A stretch of DNA of 64,000 nucleotides, from positions 1 to 64,000 of the forward strand of contig JALJCO010012680.1 of NCBI GenBank assembly GCA_023101725.1, written 5' to 3'. The stretch comes from Atherinomorus stipes (Eukaryota > Chordata > Actinopteri > Atheriniformes > Atherinidae). This document shows positions 45,302 to 57,223 of this stretch, in pieces; the stretch's first letter is position 1; each line of letters begins with the position of its first letter. The notes under the pieces are model-generated. The model had not been told where the DNA came from. It worked only from the letters and a program-made list of their open reading frames with translations, and did no database searches. A program made the position numbers and the translations under genes.

Positions 45302-45950
45302 TGTCAGAATTCTAACTTTTTTCTCAGAGTTCTCACTTTAAATTTTATAATTCTGTCCTCTTTTTTAAAAACTCAAAAGGTTAAAACAAAATTTTATACA
45401 ATTCTTTTTTTTTTTCAATTTCTCAAAAAGGCCGGAAGTCTGACTTTTTTTTTACAACATTAAAAAAAAAAATTCAGACGATTTTTTTTTCAGTTTCTGG
45501 AAAAAAAAGCCAGAATTCTCAGAAGAAAAAGTCAGAATTCGTATCTTTTTTCTCTGAAAAATTTTTTTTTCAGTGGCCTCCAGTGACCTTCAATCTCATG
45601 AATCAGAATTTTCCCAGAACATAAAAAAATTTTTTTTTTTTTTTTTATTTTTGAAACAAGTCAGAACTCTCGTCTTCTTTCTCTGAATTCTGACTTTTTT
45701 TTTTTTTTTTACCAAAACATTAAAAACAACCAAAAAAATCATACGATTTTTTTTTCAATATCTGAAAAAAGTCCGAATTCTGATTTTTCCCCCAGAACAT
45801 TAAAAAAAAGGAGGCAGTTTTTTCAATTTCTGAAAAAAAGCCAGAATTCTGAAAGAGAAGTCAGATTTCTGACTTTAATCTCATAAAAAAAAATTTTTTT
45901 AACTTTTTTTTTTTTCTTCAGTGGCCCTAATCCTTGTCCGTATATTTGCG
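45125..45950. mobile_element. A/T-rich foldback element
   Basis: Outer ends 'gaggattaggccactgt' and 'cagtggccctaatccttgtc' are inverted repeats. Inside, 'gtcagaattctgac'-type units recur many times between A and T runs (A run 45270-45297). The short relative in each palindrome arm (1185-1259) shares both ends and units. Non-coding. Confidence 0.6.
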
Positions 45951-46899
45951 TTCCTCGGTTTTGAGAAGTACAGTCAAAGCTCATGACCATAGATGAGACC
46001 TGATCAAAGCCTCCATCTCCTCCCGTCTCATTGGAGGTGTTGACTTCCATCCCAGTGCAAGCTGAACATCATCATAAACTCATCACAACACAACTGAGCC
46101 TTTTCTGACAATCTTAGTAAATTTTGTTGCTCACAATCGGCCATCAGGTTCATAAACATTCAATCTGCAGGTCACATTTATCTCTGTAAAGTACACAATG
46201 GATGCTAAATATGACGCTGACGCTGCTCCTCCCGGGTCATGATTAATTTCTCTGAACTTTGGCCTCCTCGCTGCATCTGCTTTTCTCTTTCTCTTTGTGC
46301 TCCATGTGAAGGATTCAGAACTTGTCATAGAAAATAAATGGAAAGTTCAACCTCGGAGGCTCCGTGTTCATCTCCTGCCTCCTTTTTACTCTCACCCTCC
46401 TAAACTTATTGATCTTTTGACTTATATTATAAAACATCTTTTACAAAACCTTTGAGTTTTATGAGAAATAATTGGATTAAAAATCATAAACAGATACTTT
46501 ATCTGTCATTTTTACTGGTGTAAACAAATGCAGAAAAACTTCATTTGACTCCAGTCCATAACAGCAAACTATGAAATGAAATGAAATAAAATAAAAAAAC
46601 TAGGAGACATGTCCGCAGAATCTCTCAAAATTTTAAACTTATGAAATATCATAAAGATGAATGATAATCAAAATGATTATCATTTCTGTTGTCATTTTTA
46701 CATTGTTTCAGCTCTTATTTGAACGTATTAGTGCAAATGTCAGCTTGGACTTCAAACCAAATAATCATAATCCCATAAGATCTTTTTTTTCTCCCTTTTT
46801 TTAAGCCCATAAAATCTAACCAGTTTGTTTTACTAAAAAGAAAATACACAAACTCGTTTTTGTTGATTTGAGTGACTGAGTGCAATTAACTAAAATGGT
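45951..46899. other. AT-rich, no gene
   Basis: Nothing coding or element-like recognised beyond short A-rich tracts. Confidence 0.5.
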
Positions 46900-47195
46900 T
46901 TTAGTCACAAGTAGATACAGTTAATGAAAACCAATGTTCCATTTATATTGTACTAAGAGTACTACTAGCTGCAATGCATCATCATCTAAAATGAGTTTTT
47001 ACTGGCCGATAACATCCAGGCACACGAGTGATGCAGTCACTTAATATTTTCACTTTGAGTTATCTGAGGCATTTTTTAGTCAGCGACCAAAAGTTTTCGG
47101 CCGGAAATGACTCAAAAGTACATTTTCGGTTTTCAGCTTTGGTTTGCTCATTTTTTGGTTTCGGTTTCGGTGAAGAATTTTCATTTTGGTGCCTC
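46900..47195. mobile_element. hAT-like element fragment
   Basis: 'gttttcggccggaaatgac' and 'ggtttcggtttcggtgaag' are typical subterminal sequence of a common fish hAT family. Ends not resolved. Confidence 0.4.
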
Positions 47196-47239
47196 CTTAG
47201 TTAACAATATGGCCGTGGTGGCCGCTGCTGCTGATCCAT

Positions 47240-47370
47240 TGTAAAGGAAAGAGTTATCTGATCCCTGATCGGGATGTAACAGCCGATTCCGAGTCTAAAA
47301 CGACGTGATCGGCCCGATTTCCAATCACGTGTTTGGATCAGGACATCCCTACTCAGCATGAAAATGTTCC
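47240..47370. mobile_element. hAT-like terminus fragment
   Basis: 'gatcgggatgtaacagccg' and 'ggatcaggacatccctac' form inverted termini around a short core, probably an internally deleted copy. Confidence 0.4.
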
Positions 47371-47506
47371 CTGTATGTGAACTGCAGTGCATCAGATGTG
47401 TGTCCCACTTATTCAGATAATAGTACAATACAGGTATGTGGAATTTATCTCCGCAAAAGACAACTTTGATAGAGTGAAGTGGGAAAAAAAATGGCCATTT
47501 TGGTCT

Positions 47507-48282
47507 GAAATAATATGATAGTATACATAATATGATATAAAATGATACGGCGATACAACACAATATGATACAATACGGTGCAATACAATGTGATACAATG
47601 TGATACAATGCAATACGATGTGATACGGTATGATACAATGTGATACAATGTGATACAATGCAATACGATGTGATACGGTATGATACAATGCGATAGGATA
47701 GGATATGAAATGATATGATACAATACAATACAATGTGATGCAATACGATACGATGTTATATGACACGATACAAAACAATATAATATGATACAATAGGATG
47801 CAATAGGATGCAATACAATGCGATACAACGTGATGCGATATATGATACCATACAATACAATATGATAATGGGAAAGGTTATGATATGATAGCATATGATA
47901 CAATACGATTCCACACAATACAGTGCAATACAATACAATGTGATGCGATACGATACGATGCAATACAATGTGATACAATGTGATGGGATGCAATACAATA
48001 TGATATATGATATGTTACAATACAAAACAAGACAATACAATATGATACAATGCGATACAATGTAATACGATGCAATACAATATGATTTAATACAATACAA
48101 TGCTATTGAACAGGACAGGATACAATGCAATGTGATATGATACGATTCAATAGAATATAATACGATATGATACAATGTGATATGATATGATACAATACAG
48201 TACAATACAATTCAATACGATATGATATAACTTAATACAATACAGCGTGATGCAATACGACGCAATACAATATACATTACTG
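47507..48282. repeat. Pentanucleotide satellite (ATACN/ATGTG variants)
   Basis: About 775 bp of 5-bp units, mainly ATACA, ATACG, ATGTG and ATATG, with some higher-order repetition (for example 'gatacaatgtgatacaatgc' recurring). The minus strand lacks stops in several frames because the units encode repeats rich in Ile, Tyr, His and Cys; those open frames are a consequence of the satellite, not genes. Confidence 0.95.
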
Positions 48283-49712
48283 TCCATGTAAGGATATTTG
48301 TCTTGGACCCAAGGGGGATCTTCATGTGACATCATGCTTCTGCTGTGTCCTACCTTGACTTTGATGCAGATAATGACTCACACAGGGGAAATGTCATTTT
48401 TTAAAACTCACTTAATGCTGGGATGAACTTAAATGTCACCCATCAACTGCTAGTCACGTTCCATTTGAGTTATACTGCTGTAATTAAAAGGTACTGAATC
48501 ATCAGTGCAGCACTTTTGTCCTGGAAAAAGGGCTGTGCTCCATGTCGGAAACCAAACGGATAAAGCGGAACATAAAGAGGGCAGCTTGTCTATTTAGGTT
48601 CCTCCTTTTTGCTTTGGACTCAAGAGTATTAACCAACTGATTACTTTCTTCTGCTATGAGTGCATATTATAGAGCTCAACAAAATGCATATCAGGAAAAT
48701 TGCAGCCTGGTCGGCTTATTTGTTTCAAGTGCTGCTGCAAAGATGCTCTGAGAGCAAAATGGAAGAAAATGGACTGTGCTCATGGTTTAAAATAACATAA
48801 TAAAAGCAGAGGGAAAAAAGTCTCACACTCCCTGTCTTTCGCTCTCTAAATGCAGGCCTGTTTTATTGTGAATTAAACTGAAGTGGAGCACAAGAGGAGG
48901 AAGAGTTTGAAATGCAGCGAGCAGAGGAAGGGCAGGGAGAAGGGCGAGATAAGGGCTGAGAGGCTTAGAGACAGGAAGAGAGCAGAATGAGGAGGAAGCA
49001 TGGAGGCAGAGAAAGTAGTGGGGGGATGCTGAATCAGAGAGGGAAGAGAGAGATGCTGTGATAAGTACTGCAGAGAGGAAGTCAGGCTGTCAAGATAAAG
49101 ACAAACTCAGACGGAGGGAGAAGAAGATTAGAGGCAAGCTCTGACATCTCGAAGAACAACTGAGGAGAGAAGGAGAGCAAATAAAATAAAGAGAAAAGGG
49201 GTGATGAAAAGGAGGAAAGACGGGCAGGGAGAAGGAGACGGAGGCCAAGGAAGTGTCTTCAGGGTGCCAGCCAGGAGGAAGTGCCAGTCGCTGTAACCAC
49301 GGCAGTGGGACTGGTCGCTATGGGAACCAGCATGGCTGAAAAAAACAGTCTGGTCAACGAGGCCAAGCTGATTCTGTCCCTCCTTTTCTCAATGAAGGAA
49401 TTACAACGAAGTCATCAGAGGACACATCCGCCACTGCTAACCTTTTGGTATTTCAGCCGCAGTCACGTGATCCTGCTTGTGAGAGAAATGCATTAGTGAT
49501 GTGAGGAAAACAGGCATGTTGGGAATAATACCTGCAGCACGTAAGGGATGATTGCTCTGACATTTTAAGGGCAGATGGCAAAAGCCGCTGTTGTCACTGC
49601 AGGCCAACAGCTCACTCCCACAAAACTGCAGCTCTTACAGGAAAACGCTCCTGCAACACTGGGGCTCATCCTGGGAGACGGAGAAGCTGGGGACAGAAAA
49701 ATGAAAGGATTT
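48283..49712. other. Host sequence with a purine-rich block, no gene
   Basis: 48840-49260 is strongly purine-rich on the plus strand. A 71-codon frame at 49281-49496 has no recognised domain. Confidence 0.45.
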
Positions 49713-49720
49713 CTAAATAC

Positions 49721-50447
49721 TACGGATGTTCCATATAGACTTTTTTTTTTACCAATATGCAATATACCGATATTGTCCAACTCTTAAATTCCGATATCAA
49801 CCGATATACAGATATATACAGAGAGCTGTGTGGTACATTTTTTATATTTCTTATATTTTTTTATATTTTATATTAAAAATATAAGAAATATAATATTTAT
49901 ATATTTCTTATATTTTTGTATATTATATTTTATATATTTTTTTATGTTTCTCATATTTTGAGAAATACAACTATATTCTGCTCTGAAGGCAAAGATCCCA
50001 AAACCTCCTTAACTCAGCCAGAGGAGTTCATTTTGGACATCTGGCTGCCAGATATCAGATACTAGCTGGTATTAGCCAACATGTAGCTAATTCTTATGTT
50101 TTTTGACAACTTGGTAACTTAACCAACAACTTAAAACCAGACATATTATAAGCAGCTTCAAAGCAAGTCAGTCTGTAGCAGCAGCAGCTGCACCGTTGTC
50201 ACATGACTCTGAAAGGAATGCTGGGAAATGAAGTTCTTCCACAATAACAGGGACTTTTCTACATGCTGGACTGCGGCTAATGGAACAAGATCTCGCAAGA
50301 TTTCTTTGCTCCGTAACGAAATCTCGCGAGATTTCATTTTTTCAAAATATCAGCCCGGAAAACCAATACTGATATTTTCCAATATGACATTTTAATGCCA
50401 ATATCGGCCGATTAATATTGGTAGGCCGTTAATATCGGACATCTGTA
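49721..50447. mobile_element. hAT-like MITE, 727 bp
   Basis: Ends TACGGATGTTCCATAT and ATATCGGACATCTGTA form an inverted repeat. Flanks ctaaatac (49713-49720) and cctaatac (50448-50455) are a near-perfect 8-bp duplication. Interior TATATT foldback at 49840-49940. Non-coding. Confidence 0.65.
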
Positions 50448-50459
50448 CCTAATACTAGT

Positions 50460-51190
50460 AAATATGGAGACATTATAGTCTAAATGACCCTCGGTCCTTT
50501 TCCTCAAAGATCAGATCTCAGCAAATCATCATCATCTTGGATGTTGGCAGCAGTGTAGTGCAGAAGAAACAGTGCAGCATACATGCAGGTAAACAGAGCA
50601 CGTACTATAGTTTTATGAGTTGGTATTGAGTGTACCCACTTAAAAAACCATCAGAGTTTAAATTATAAATCAGTTTCTTTTGTTCAAGAGCTTTAAAGAC
50701 TAAAACCAGATTCATTTACAAAATCCATGAAAAGATAAACATAAATTGTTCAACAGAAATATATTCAGGACTTTCTACTGTCTTTTCAGACACAGATTTG
50801 TGGCGTCCCAACCTCCAGGTCATTACTGGGCAGAGTGGCGCACGTCAGATGTAATTCTCAATTTAAGACGCAGATGAAAAGTCTGAAAAAGGAAACTAAA
50901 TAGGCTTTGACATTTTCTAAAATGCTTTTGTGTCATTTTTAAATCATTTTCCACAACTTACTGTAATTTTATCAAAAAGCAGCATTCTTGATTTTCTGTC
51001 TTTTTTCTTTCCTGTTTTTTGATGTTCTTTGTAATAAAGTCAGATTTTTGTTCAGATTATTAGTGAATTGGGTTTTATTTGTTTGTTTGTTTGTTTTTTT
51101 ACCAGATGTTTCAGATTCAGATAACAGCACAGATCATCAGTTACACCCAGATATCGTACAGTCTCCATTAAGTTTCAATGACTGGAGATG
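50460..51190. other. No gene recognised
   Basis: AT-rich. A T/G-rich frame at 50988-51290 runs into the ATTCA repeat and is not protein-like. Confidence 0.5.
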
Positions 51191-51198
51191 GCGACACC

Positions 51199-51275
51199 AA
51201 TTCAATTCAATTCAATTCAATTCAATTCAATTCAATTCAATTCAATTCAATTCAATTCAATTCAATTCAATTCAA
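51199..51275 (+). repeat. (ATTCA)n pentanucleotide microsatellite
   Basis: About 15 perfect units followed by degenerate 'ttcagttcaattcag'. In fish such arrays often terminate a particular interspersed repeat. Confidence 0.95.
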
Positions 51276-51454
51276 CTCATTTCAATCTAATTCAGTTCAG
51301 TTCAATTCAGTTCAAACCAAACGATTTAAATTAAATTCAATTAAGCTTTTTTAATGGTACTATTTCACAAAAAAAGTTGCTTCTAGAATGGTTCGGTTCA
51401 ATTCAATCCAATTTATTGTACTGTAGTCCCATAATCCAATTAAAATTAAACCAT

Positions 51455-51455
<1 letters not shown>

Positions 51456-51499
<44 letters not shown>

Positions 51500-51556
51500 G
51501 GATAGATGGATAGATGGATAGATGGATAGATAGATAGATAGATAGATGGATAGATA
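51456..51556 (+). repeat. (GATA)n microsatellite
   Basis: About 25 units with some GATG interruptions. Confidence 0.95.
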
Positions 51557-51634
51557 AGGGATTATAACAGCAAGTGTTGAACCCAACAATAAAGCATGGA
51601 AAATATTCAAATCAATAAACAAAATATACAAGTC

Positions 51635-51825
51635 AACGAGGCCCCGGGGGAGACCCAGGACACGATGGAGGGACTACGTCTCCAGGCTAGCCCGGGAACG
51701 AACCAGGATCCCTCCGGATGAGCTGGCGGCTGTGGCCGAGGAGAGGGAAGTCTGGGCTTCCCTGCATAGGCAGCTGCCCCCGCAACCCAACCCTGGATAA
51801 GCGGCAGAAGATGGTACGGAACAAG
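51635..51825 (+). pseudogene. Non-LTR retrotransposon C-terminal fragment
   Basis: One frame reads RPRGRPRTRWRDYVSRLARE, then RIPPDELAAVAEEREVW and SLHRQLPPQPNPG before a stop at about 51797. The Gly-Arg-Pro-Arg-x-Arg-Trp-x-Asp pattern is the extreme C-terminus of a common fish LINE, followed here by its 3' end. Only the last about 50 codons remain. The 5' truncation abuts AT-rich sequence after the GATA array. Clade not assigned with certainty. Confidence 0.65.
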
Positions 51826-51934
51826 TCAGCAAAATAGATAGAATATGTATAATTAGTTATAAAGTATCTATAATGTAAAGCATTGCACTGGTGCACCAGA
51901 TGTGCACAAATAACACGCTTAACCCAGAAAAAAA

Positions 51935-52260
51935 GCCAGCAGTGGAGAACGTCATCTCAGAGCTTCAACGACAAATCAGTTCAAGCCAATTCATAATAGC
52001 CTAGCCAAGAAAACCAACAGGTTGGATCCAATCTTGAGTTTGCTTCAATCCCCCAACCTGAGCAAGCACAGAGTGGTGGTGAGAGTAGAAAGGAAAAAAC
52101 TGCCTCTTACCAGGAGGGAAAACTTCCAGCAGAACCCGGCTCAGAGAGGGCGGCCATCTGCCTTGATCTGTTGAGGCGTAGAACCACAAGTAGACCTGCA
52201 GTCTGAGAACAAAGTGTTCTGTTGGGAATATATGGAAGTACGACATCTCTGATAGGGGGT
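51935..52260. repeat. Common fish interspersed repeat
   Basis: 'gaaaggaaaaaactgcctct', then 'accaggagggaaaacttccagc' and 'agaacccggctcagagag' match a repeat frequent in percomorph genomes, often next to (ATTCA)n arrays such as the one at 51199. Class unknown to me. Confidence 0.5.
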
Positions 52261-52638
52261 ACACTCAGTATGCAACAATCTACAACACACATGGTATCAG
52301 ATGAGCAAAGATGGAGTTTTAAAGTTCCCTAAGGTTCTTTTTTTAGTTTCAGAGTTGCCTTAAGTAGAAAGAAGTTTTCCAATTAGACCTTACTGAGCTT
52401 TTGAGTCCCCATATCCCCAGCCAGCTGGTAAGACCTTGTATTCTGTGTTCAGTACATGAATGGGTTTGGTCAGTCTTGGCATGTCTTTATGATCGCTTGT
52501 CTCATATGGTCGTACGATGATTTCATGTAACCTTGGAACAGGTTTTCATTTGTTGGTGCAGTTTTGATTTTTGAGCTATGGATCACCGCGAGCATCCGGG
52601 AATTTTCGCCAAATTCGTCACATCCGGTTAGGTAGGAG

Positions 52639-52965
52639 GTGAAAACATCGCTTCGTTGCATAGGGGAGCCACTGAATTACCTGCTTCATTACTCGTCAAT
52701 CTTCGTTTATTCTACTTTGGAAATACGGAGATGTCCCGCTGTGTCTGGCTGCCATAAACATATCTATCACACGGACGAGAGAATATGTTTGTTCCAGTTC
52801 CCAAAACAACAGAAAAAGTCCCGAACAACATGCTAAGTGACTAGCTGCTATCAAGCCCATAAATGCTGACAGTTCACGCTGGAAACCATGGAAACATCTA
52901 ACAATATGTTCGGATCACTTTGTGACTGATAAAAAAGCATATTGTGGTCTCACTTTTTAAACCCT
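52639..52965 (+). pseudogene. THAP zinc-finger domain relic, frameshifted
   Basis: Frame 1 from an ATG at 52639 reads to RRCPAVSGCHKHIYHTDERI and FQFPKQQKKSRTTC, the N-terminal half of a THAP C2CH DNA-binding domain (Cys pair, then the FxxFP-like strand). After a frameshift and a stop near 52830, another frame gives NADSSRWKPWKHLTICSDHF, matching the second half (W-KP--H--IC--HF) with the Cys and His ligands. THAP domains occur in P-element and Kolobok transposases and in host THAP genes. TTAA sites at about 52320 and 53811 and the surrounding TTAA MITEs favour Kolobok. No catalytic region is recognised downstream. Confidence 0.6.
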
Positions 52966-53808
52966 GTAGTTGTTTTTGCACAGATGATAGAAAACACCAT
53001 TAAATCAGTGGATGTACAGAATCACAGCGCCGCCCGCTGTTCCCGTCTCCTCAGGACTGTTAACGATTACGTTCATCCAGATTACTGCCATCAATGTTCC
53101 CACATAAGAATAAAAGCATAAAAAGTGGCAGAAAGGCATTTGCAGCATTATAAACATGCACAGTCATAACCAGTTACATACAGATGAGACTGCCGGTAAT
53201 TTACAGCTTTATCAATGAGAGTAAACTCCTGAGAAGTACATCGAAGAAATACCACCATTTCTTAAAAATCCGGGGAAAATTAATATTCTATAAAAAATAA
53301 ATGGCTTGAACACGGGGCTTACCTGATGAAACCAAATACATCATGAGATCGGGAAACTGATCATCAGGCTGTTATGTACAGGTAGGTTCGTCTAACCAGG
53401 CTGTAGCAGCAGAAGATGGGCATCACTGAGTCCAACAGATACTAGTTTAGCTTCGTATCTTCTTCTAGCGTCGGCAGTGAGACTTTCAGTATAACTGGAC
53501 GTCATTTCTATAACATTTCAAAGACAGACCGGCGGAGAAAAAAATTAAAAAGGGTGTAAAAGCAGTTTTTGAGGCTCATAATCCATCAGACGCCGTTCAA
53601 ATACGAAGCATGTTTTCACCGGGACCAGCTTCGTGGTCACGTGAATTCCGGGTTGTGACGTAGGCTCGCGCTGATCCATAGATGAACTTTTGTACCAGGT
53701 GCTTTTACAGTTCTGTAGAACAGTCGCGTTGTCAGAGCTATCAGATTCAATGGGAGGCGACACTGGGGAAGAAAACCTCCATTTGAACCTATTTAGGAGG
53801 CACTATGA
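52966..53808. other. Possible body of decayed THAP-type transposon
   Basis: No transposase core is readable. A 72-codon minus-strand frame at 53545-53763 has an acidic, Ser-rich N-terminus but no recognised family. It runs to TTAA at about 53811. Confidence 0.35.
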
Positions 53809-53814
53809 AACTTA

Positions 53815-54550
53815 AAGGTAGAGTCCGAAGTCCTTCCACCATTTCTGTTTGAAAACAACACTATTCAAACTGAGCGCTCCTCCCATCGGGCTAATGGCCG
53901 CCTCGTTCTTCAGCCTGTTCAGCTTCAACGACTCCTTAGAGCTCAGGAGTGGGTGAAAGCCAAACCAATACTAACCCTGGTTTTCCAACATGCACTAAAT
54001 CTCTTACCGCAGAGTACTTCCTGTTCTTTGCTACATCTGCCATTTTTCTTTCTTTTTTTTCTTCGAGAGTTTGAGTGACTGGCGACTGCTCCAATCATGA
54101 GCTTATTCTCTTTCATTGGCTGGTGATATATACAGAAATCTCCACCCAGAAACGTCCCGACCACACCAAAACAAACCACCTGTGCTGTCAGCTCTCTCCA
54201 GGCAGTAAAAGACATTCTCATGTTGAGTCTTATCTCTTTTTCAGTCTATCATTTGTTTTCTTTCTCCCTTCAATAATGTTCTCTTACATTTCTTTGCTGA
54301 ATCAGCCATTGTGCATGTTCTATATTTGTTGATATCCAGTTGCTAGCATGTGATGTTCGGTTTCTTCATCTCGGGATGCTGCTAGGCAGCGACAGCTCCA
54401 GAATTTGTTTGTGCATCAAACAATCAGGAACACTGAGATTTAAGGTCAGAAAGTTACGAAATTCAGCTTTAAAACCTGAAGGTTCAGTTGGAACAAAAGC
54501 TACTTCCAAACTGTTCAGACCTCGCCTGAACTGTCTGTACTAAAACCTTG
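53815..54550. mobile_element. TTAA-type MITE, left end only
   Basis: Begins AGGTAGAGTCCGAAGTCC after TTAA, a terminus shared by common fish TTAA-type MITEs. The right end is not identified, so the extent is uncertain. Confidence 0.35.
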
Positions 54551-54865
54551 GATTTTGTTCTGCTTCATCTTATCAGCGTTGGCCTCTGCAGATACAATGT
54601 TCACATATTATGCTATGATCTGATAGAGGTTTAGAGCCACAGCTGCATCAGTCCAAAGGGATATTCATATTAATCCTGAGTGTGTTTGGTTTTGGATTTT
54701 TTTTAAAAAATCCATGCCATGTGCCATCATCCTTTATTTTCACTAGTCACACATATACTGATATTTACACACCTTAGTATATCCCACAAGTATTCCCTTT
54801 ATTATTACTCCAAAAGTATTCAATAAGTCCTTGTGGTTGTGGTTGCATTTCATCATAGGTATGTC
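54551..54865. other. No gene seen
   Basis: AT-rich, nothing recognised. Confidence 0.5.
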
Positions 54866-54917
54866 AAAGAAATGGGATTGGGCCTTAGTCTTAGCCTTAG
54901 GGCCCAATCCCATTTCT
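54866..54917. repeat. Perfect short inverted repeat made of two element ends
   Basis: GAAATGGGATTGGGCC and GGCCCAATCCCATTTC face each other across about 18 bp of CTTAG units. The right copy begins the element at 54901. Confidence 0.75.
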
Positions 54918-55650
54918 CTTTTTCAACCCTTCTCCTTGGCCCTGCCACTCAAAACAAAGATACAAGGGGTCTGAAAGTGAACCCCTAAAAACTGAAACAC
55001 CCTTCAACAATCACCTACATCATCGATGAACCCGCCGGCTTGTGTGTAAGCAGATGTGCACTGAGCTGCTGGCGCAAACCTTGAGAAATCAAGCTGTCTA
55101 TAGTTGTGGGTTAATGTGAACAAGCAAGTTCGACTTGTGCACGACATTCCTGCTGTTATATCCCACGAAGGACCTCCATGTAATTGAAGACCAGCAGTGA
55201 TGTTGCTGAAGTTTTTATTGATCATGTATCACTGCAAATTATCAGGGCTGCAGAGCACCGCTGGTTTTCAACCTGGTAACGTTCATGTTACTGAAGCGTC
55301 AGTGTAGTACTAGCGATTTTTTTCATGTGCATTTTACAAAGAAAATTACCTTTAAACATTTAAACAGCGATAAACTAGAAAATGCAATGGTTTTCATACT
55401 TTTTAAACTCTATCTATGAGGAAAATATTACATTTGTGCATTTTTGGGGGACTCGGTAGCAGCTATCTTGCCGGTTATTGTCATACCCCTTCGTTGTAAG
55501 TGTGCATCTTTAAACCCTTCGTTTGAATGGGTATATACCCCCAACACGTACCCTTACCCCTCTCTCCTAACAGGATGGAGACACCCCTACCCCTACACGT
55601 GACAACAAAACGGAGAGAAGGGCTAAGGGGGGAGAATTGAGATTGGGCCA
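54901..55650. mobile_element. DNA element with GGCCCAATCCCATTTC ends
   Basis: The left end GGGCCCAATCCCATTTCTC and right end GAGATTGGGCC are inverted repeats, with 'cccttctccttggccc' / 'gagaagggctaagggg' continuing inward. About 750 bp, non-coding. A frequent fish MITE type; superfamily not certain. Confidence 0.6.
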
Positions 55651-55922
55651 CCATGTCAGCTTTGTCAAAAAGGAAATTAACACTTAAGAATTATGCAACT
55701 GAATAAACTTGGATGTCCAAAGATTGACATCAGAATCAATACTGTCATAGATCCATTCTGATACAGGTGTTTCATTTTAACATCGTATATCATCTTCTAT
55801 CAAACATCTCTGAGAACTGTTGCATGCAGCAGGTGAATGTGTTGCTAGGACACATGTGCATCCTCCAGATCACGTACACTTCCTGTCTGCAGGGCTGACA
55901 GGCCATTTTATTCCAGTTAACA

Positions 55923-55970
<48 letters not shown>

Positions 55971-57095
55971 CAGAGAGGTAGATAAGAGTAGAAAGGGAGA
56001 GGAGGAGGTGGCTTGCATGCTGGGACTTGTCCTGTTCGGATTCAGACAGCAGTCAGGGACCCCACGGCCTCCCAGCAGTGCAGCATGACACAGCTACTAA
56101 CTCTGCACACACACACACACATACACACACTTGTCCGCATTCAGCCCGATGCCTTCAGGCCGGAAGTAGGACAGATAAAAGAGGAGGAGAGCGAGAAAGA
56201 GAAGAAAGTGAAAAACAGGGAGGCAAAAACAGGACACGGAAGATGAAAGGATGGAGAAAACCCCCAAATAAATAAATAAATAAGAAGGCAGACAAACAGA
56301 AAGAGACACACAAACTCGGATTTGATGGAGGCAGTGCTTTGCGTGATCCGTTTTCCAGCGTGCTCGTGGTGCCGGTGGAGTTGCTGAGTGTTTTTTGGAA
56401 ACTAGGTCATTGTTCCTCCCACTCAGCCTGTCTGATCCGGCACATAGCCCAACCTTTTTTTTGTTTAGTTTGTTTGTTTGTTTGTTTTTTCTAACCAACA
56501 AATCACCCCTCTTTTGTCTCGTCTTTCACGGCTGGAGGAACACAGTAGGATTCTTAAGAGTCGAGCGCATCTTAAAACATCTGTATGTGGGGACGAGATC
56601 CGGACACGTACGCCGAAAGCTCAGCGGTGACCAACCAGAGCGCCAGAGGTACGTCTGAGGTGTCCGGCGCGCCGCTCCGCCCTCCTCCTTCAACTAATGG
56701 CTCTGCGCTGACGGAGGAGCTCAGAGGCTTTTAAATATTCAGCCTCTGCATATTGACCGCGCTCAGATTGAATTATACAGTTATTTATTCATCACTCAAT
56801 TCACACGAGGAGCTGTGACGCACTGCCCTCGTACCAATTTGTGGGACATGCACACACACTGACACACACACATTTATGTACATCAGAGCAGACAGGAAGA
56901 GCACGGAGGCTGAGGCTCCGCTATCCAGGATGAGTAATCATTGTTAACTGTGCCAGCAGAAAGCAGGAGGGGAGGGATTTGAAGGGGGGGGGGGGGGGGG
57001 GGGGGGGGGTATGGGAAGACGGAGAAAGAAGGGATGTGAAGAGCAGCAGGAGGAAAAGTCATATAGAAATTATCAGAAATCAGACTCAAAGATGG
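55651..57095. other. Host sequence with simple repeats, no gene
   Basis: (GT)n(GA)n at 55924-55972, (CA)n at 56106-56128, GC-rich 56640-56720 and 26 G at 56984-57009. No coding frame with a recognised domain. Confidence 0.45.
56690..56830. promoter_or_regulatory. Candidate conserved non-coding element
   Basis: Complex, repeat-free sequence with AT-rich cores: 'ggcttttaaatattcagcct' and 'gattgaattatacagttat'. Looks enhancer-like; hand impression only. Confidence 0.3.
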
Positions 57096-57223
57096 GTGTT
57101 TCAAGTAGTGCTGGGTGGATCAATACAAATATCAGTATCAATAACATCTATACCAATATCAATATTTATCAATCAATGTGATTATATTGATACTTCAGTG
57201 TAAGTTTTGAAAATGATCAGAAT

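Noticed and set aside
47201..48335. Several overlapping minus-strand open frames of 60-182 codons rich in Ile, Tyr, His and Ser
   Set aside because: They arise from the pentanucleotide satellite, which lacks stop codons in several frames. Repetitive composition, no domain.
49281..49496. A 71-codon frame after a purine-rich block
   Set aside because: No recognised domain. Could be an exon in principle but splice sites cannot be argued convincingly.
56984..57009. 26-G run as another assembly artefact
   Set aside because: Continuous unique-looking sequence on both sides, no inverted duplication and no decay towards the run; likely a natural G tract.
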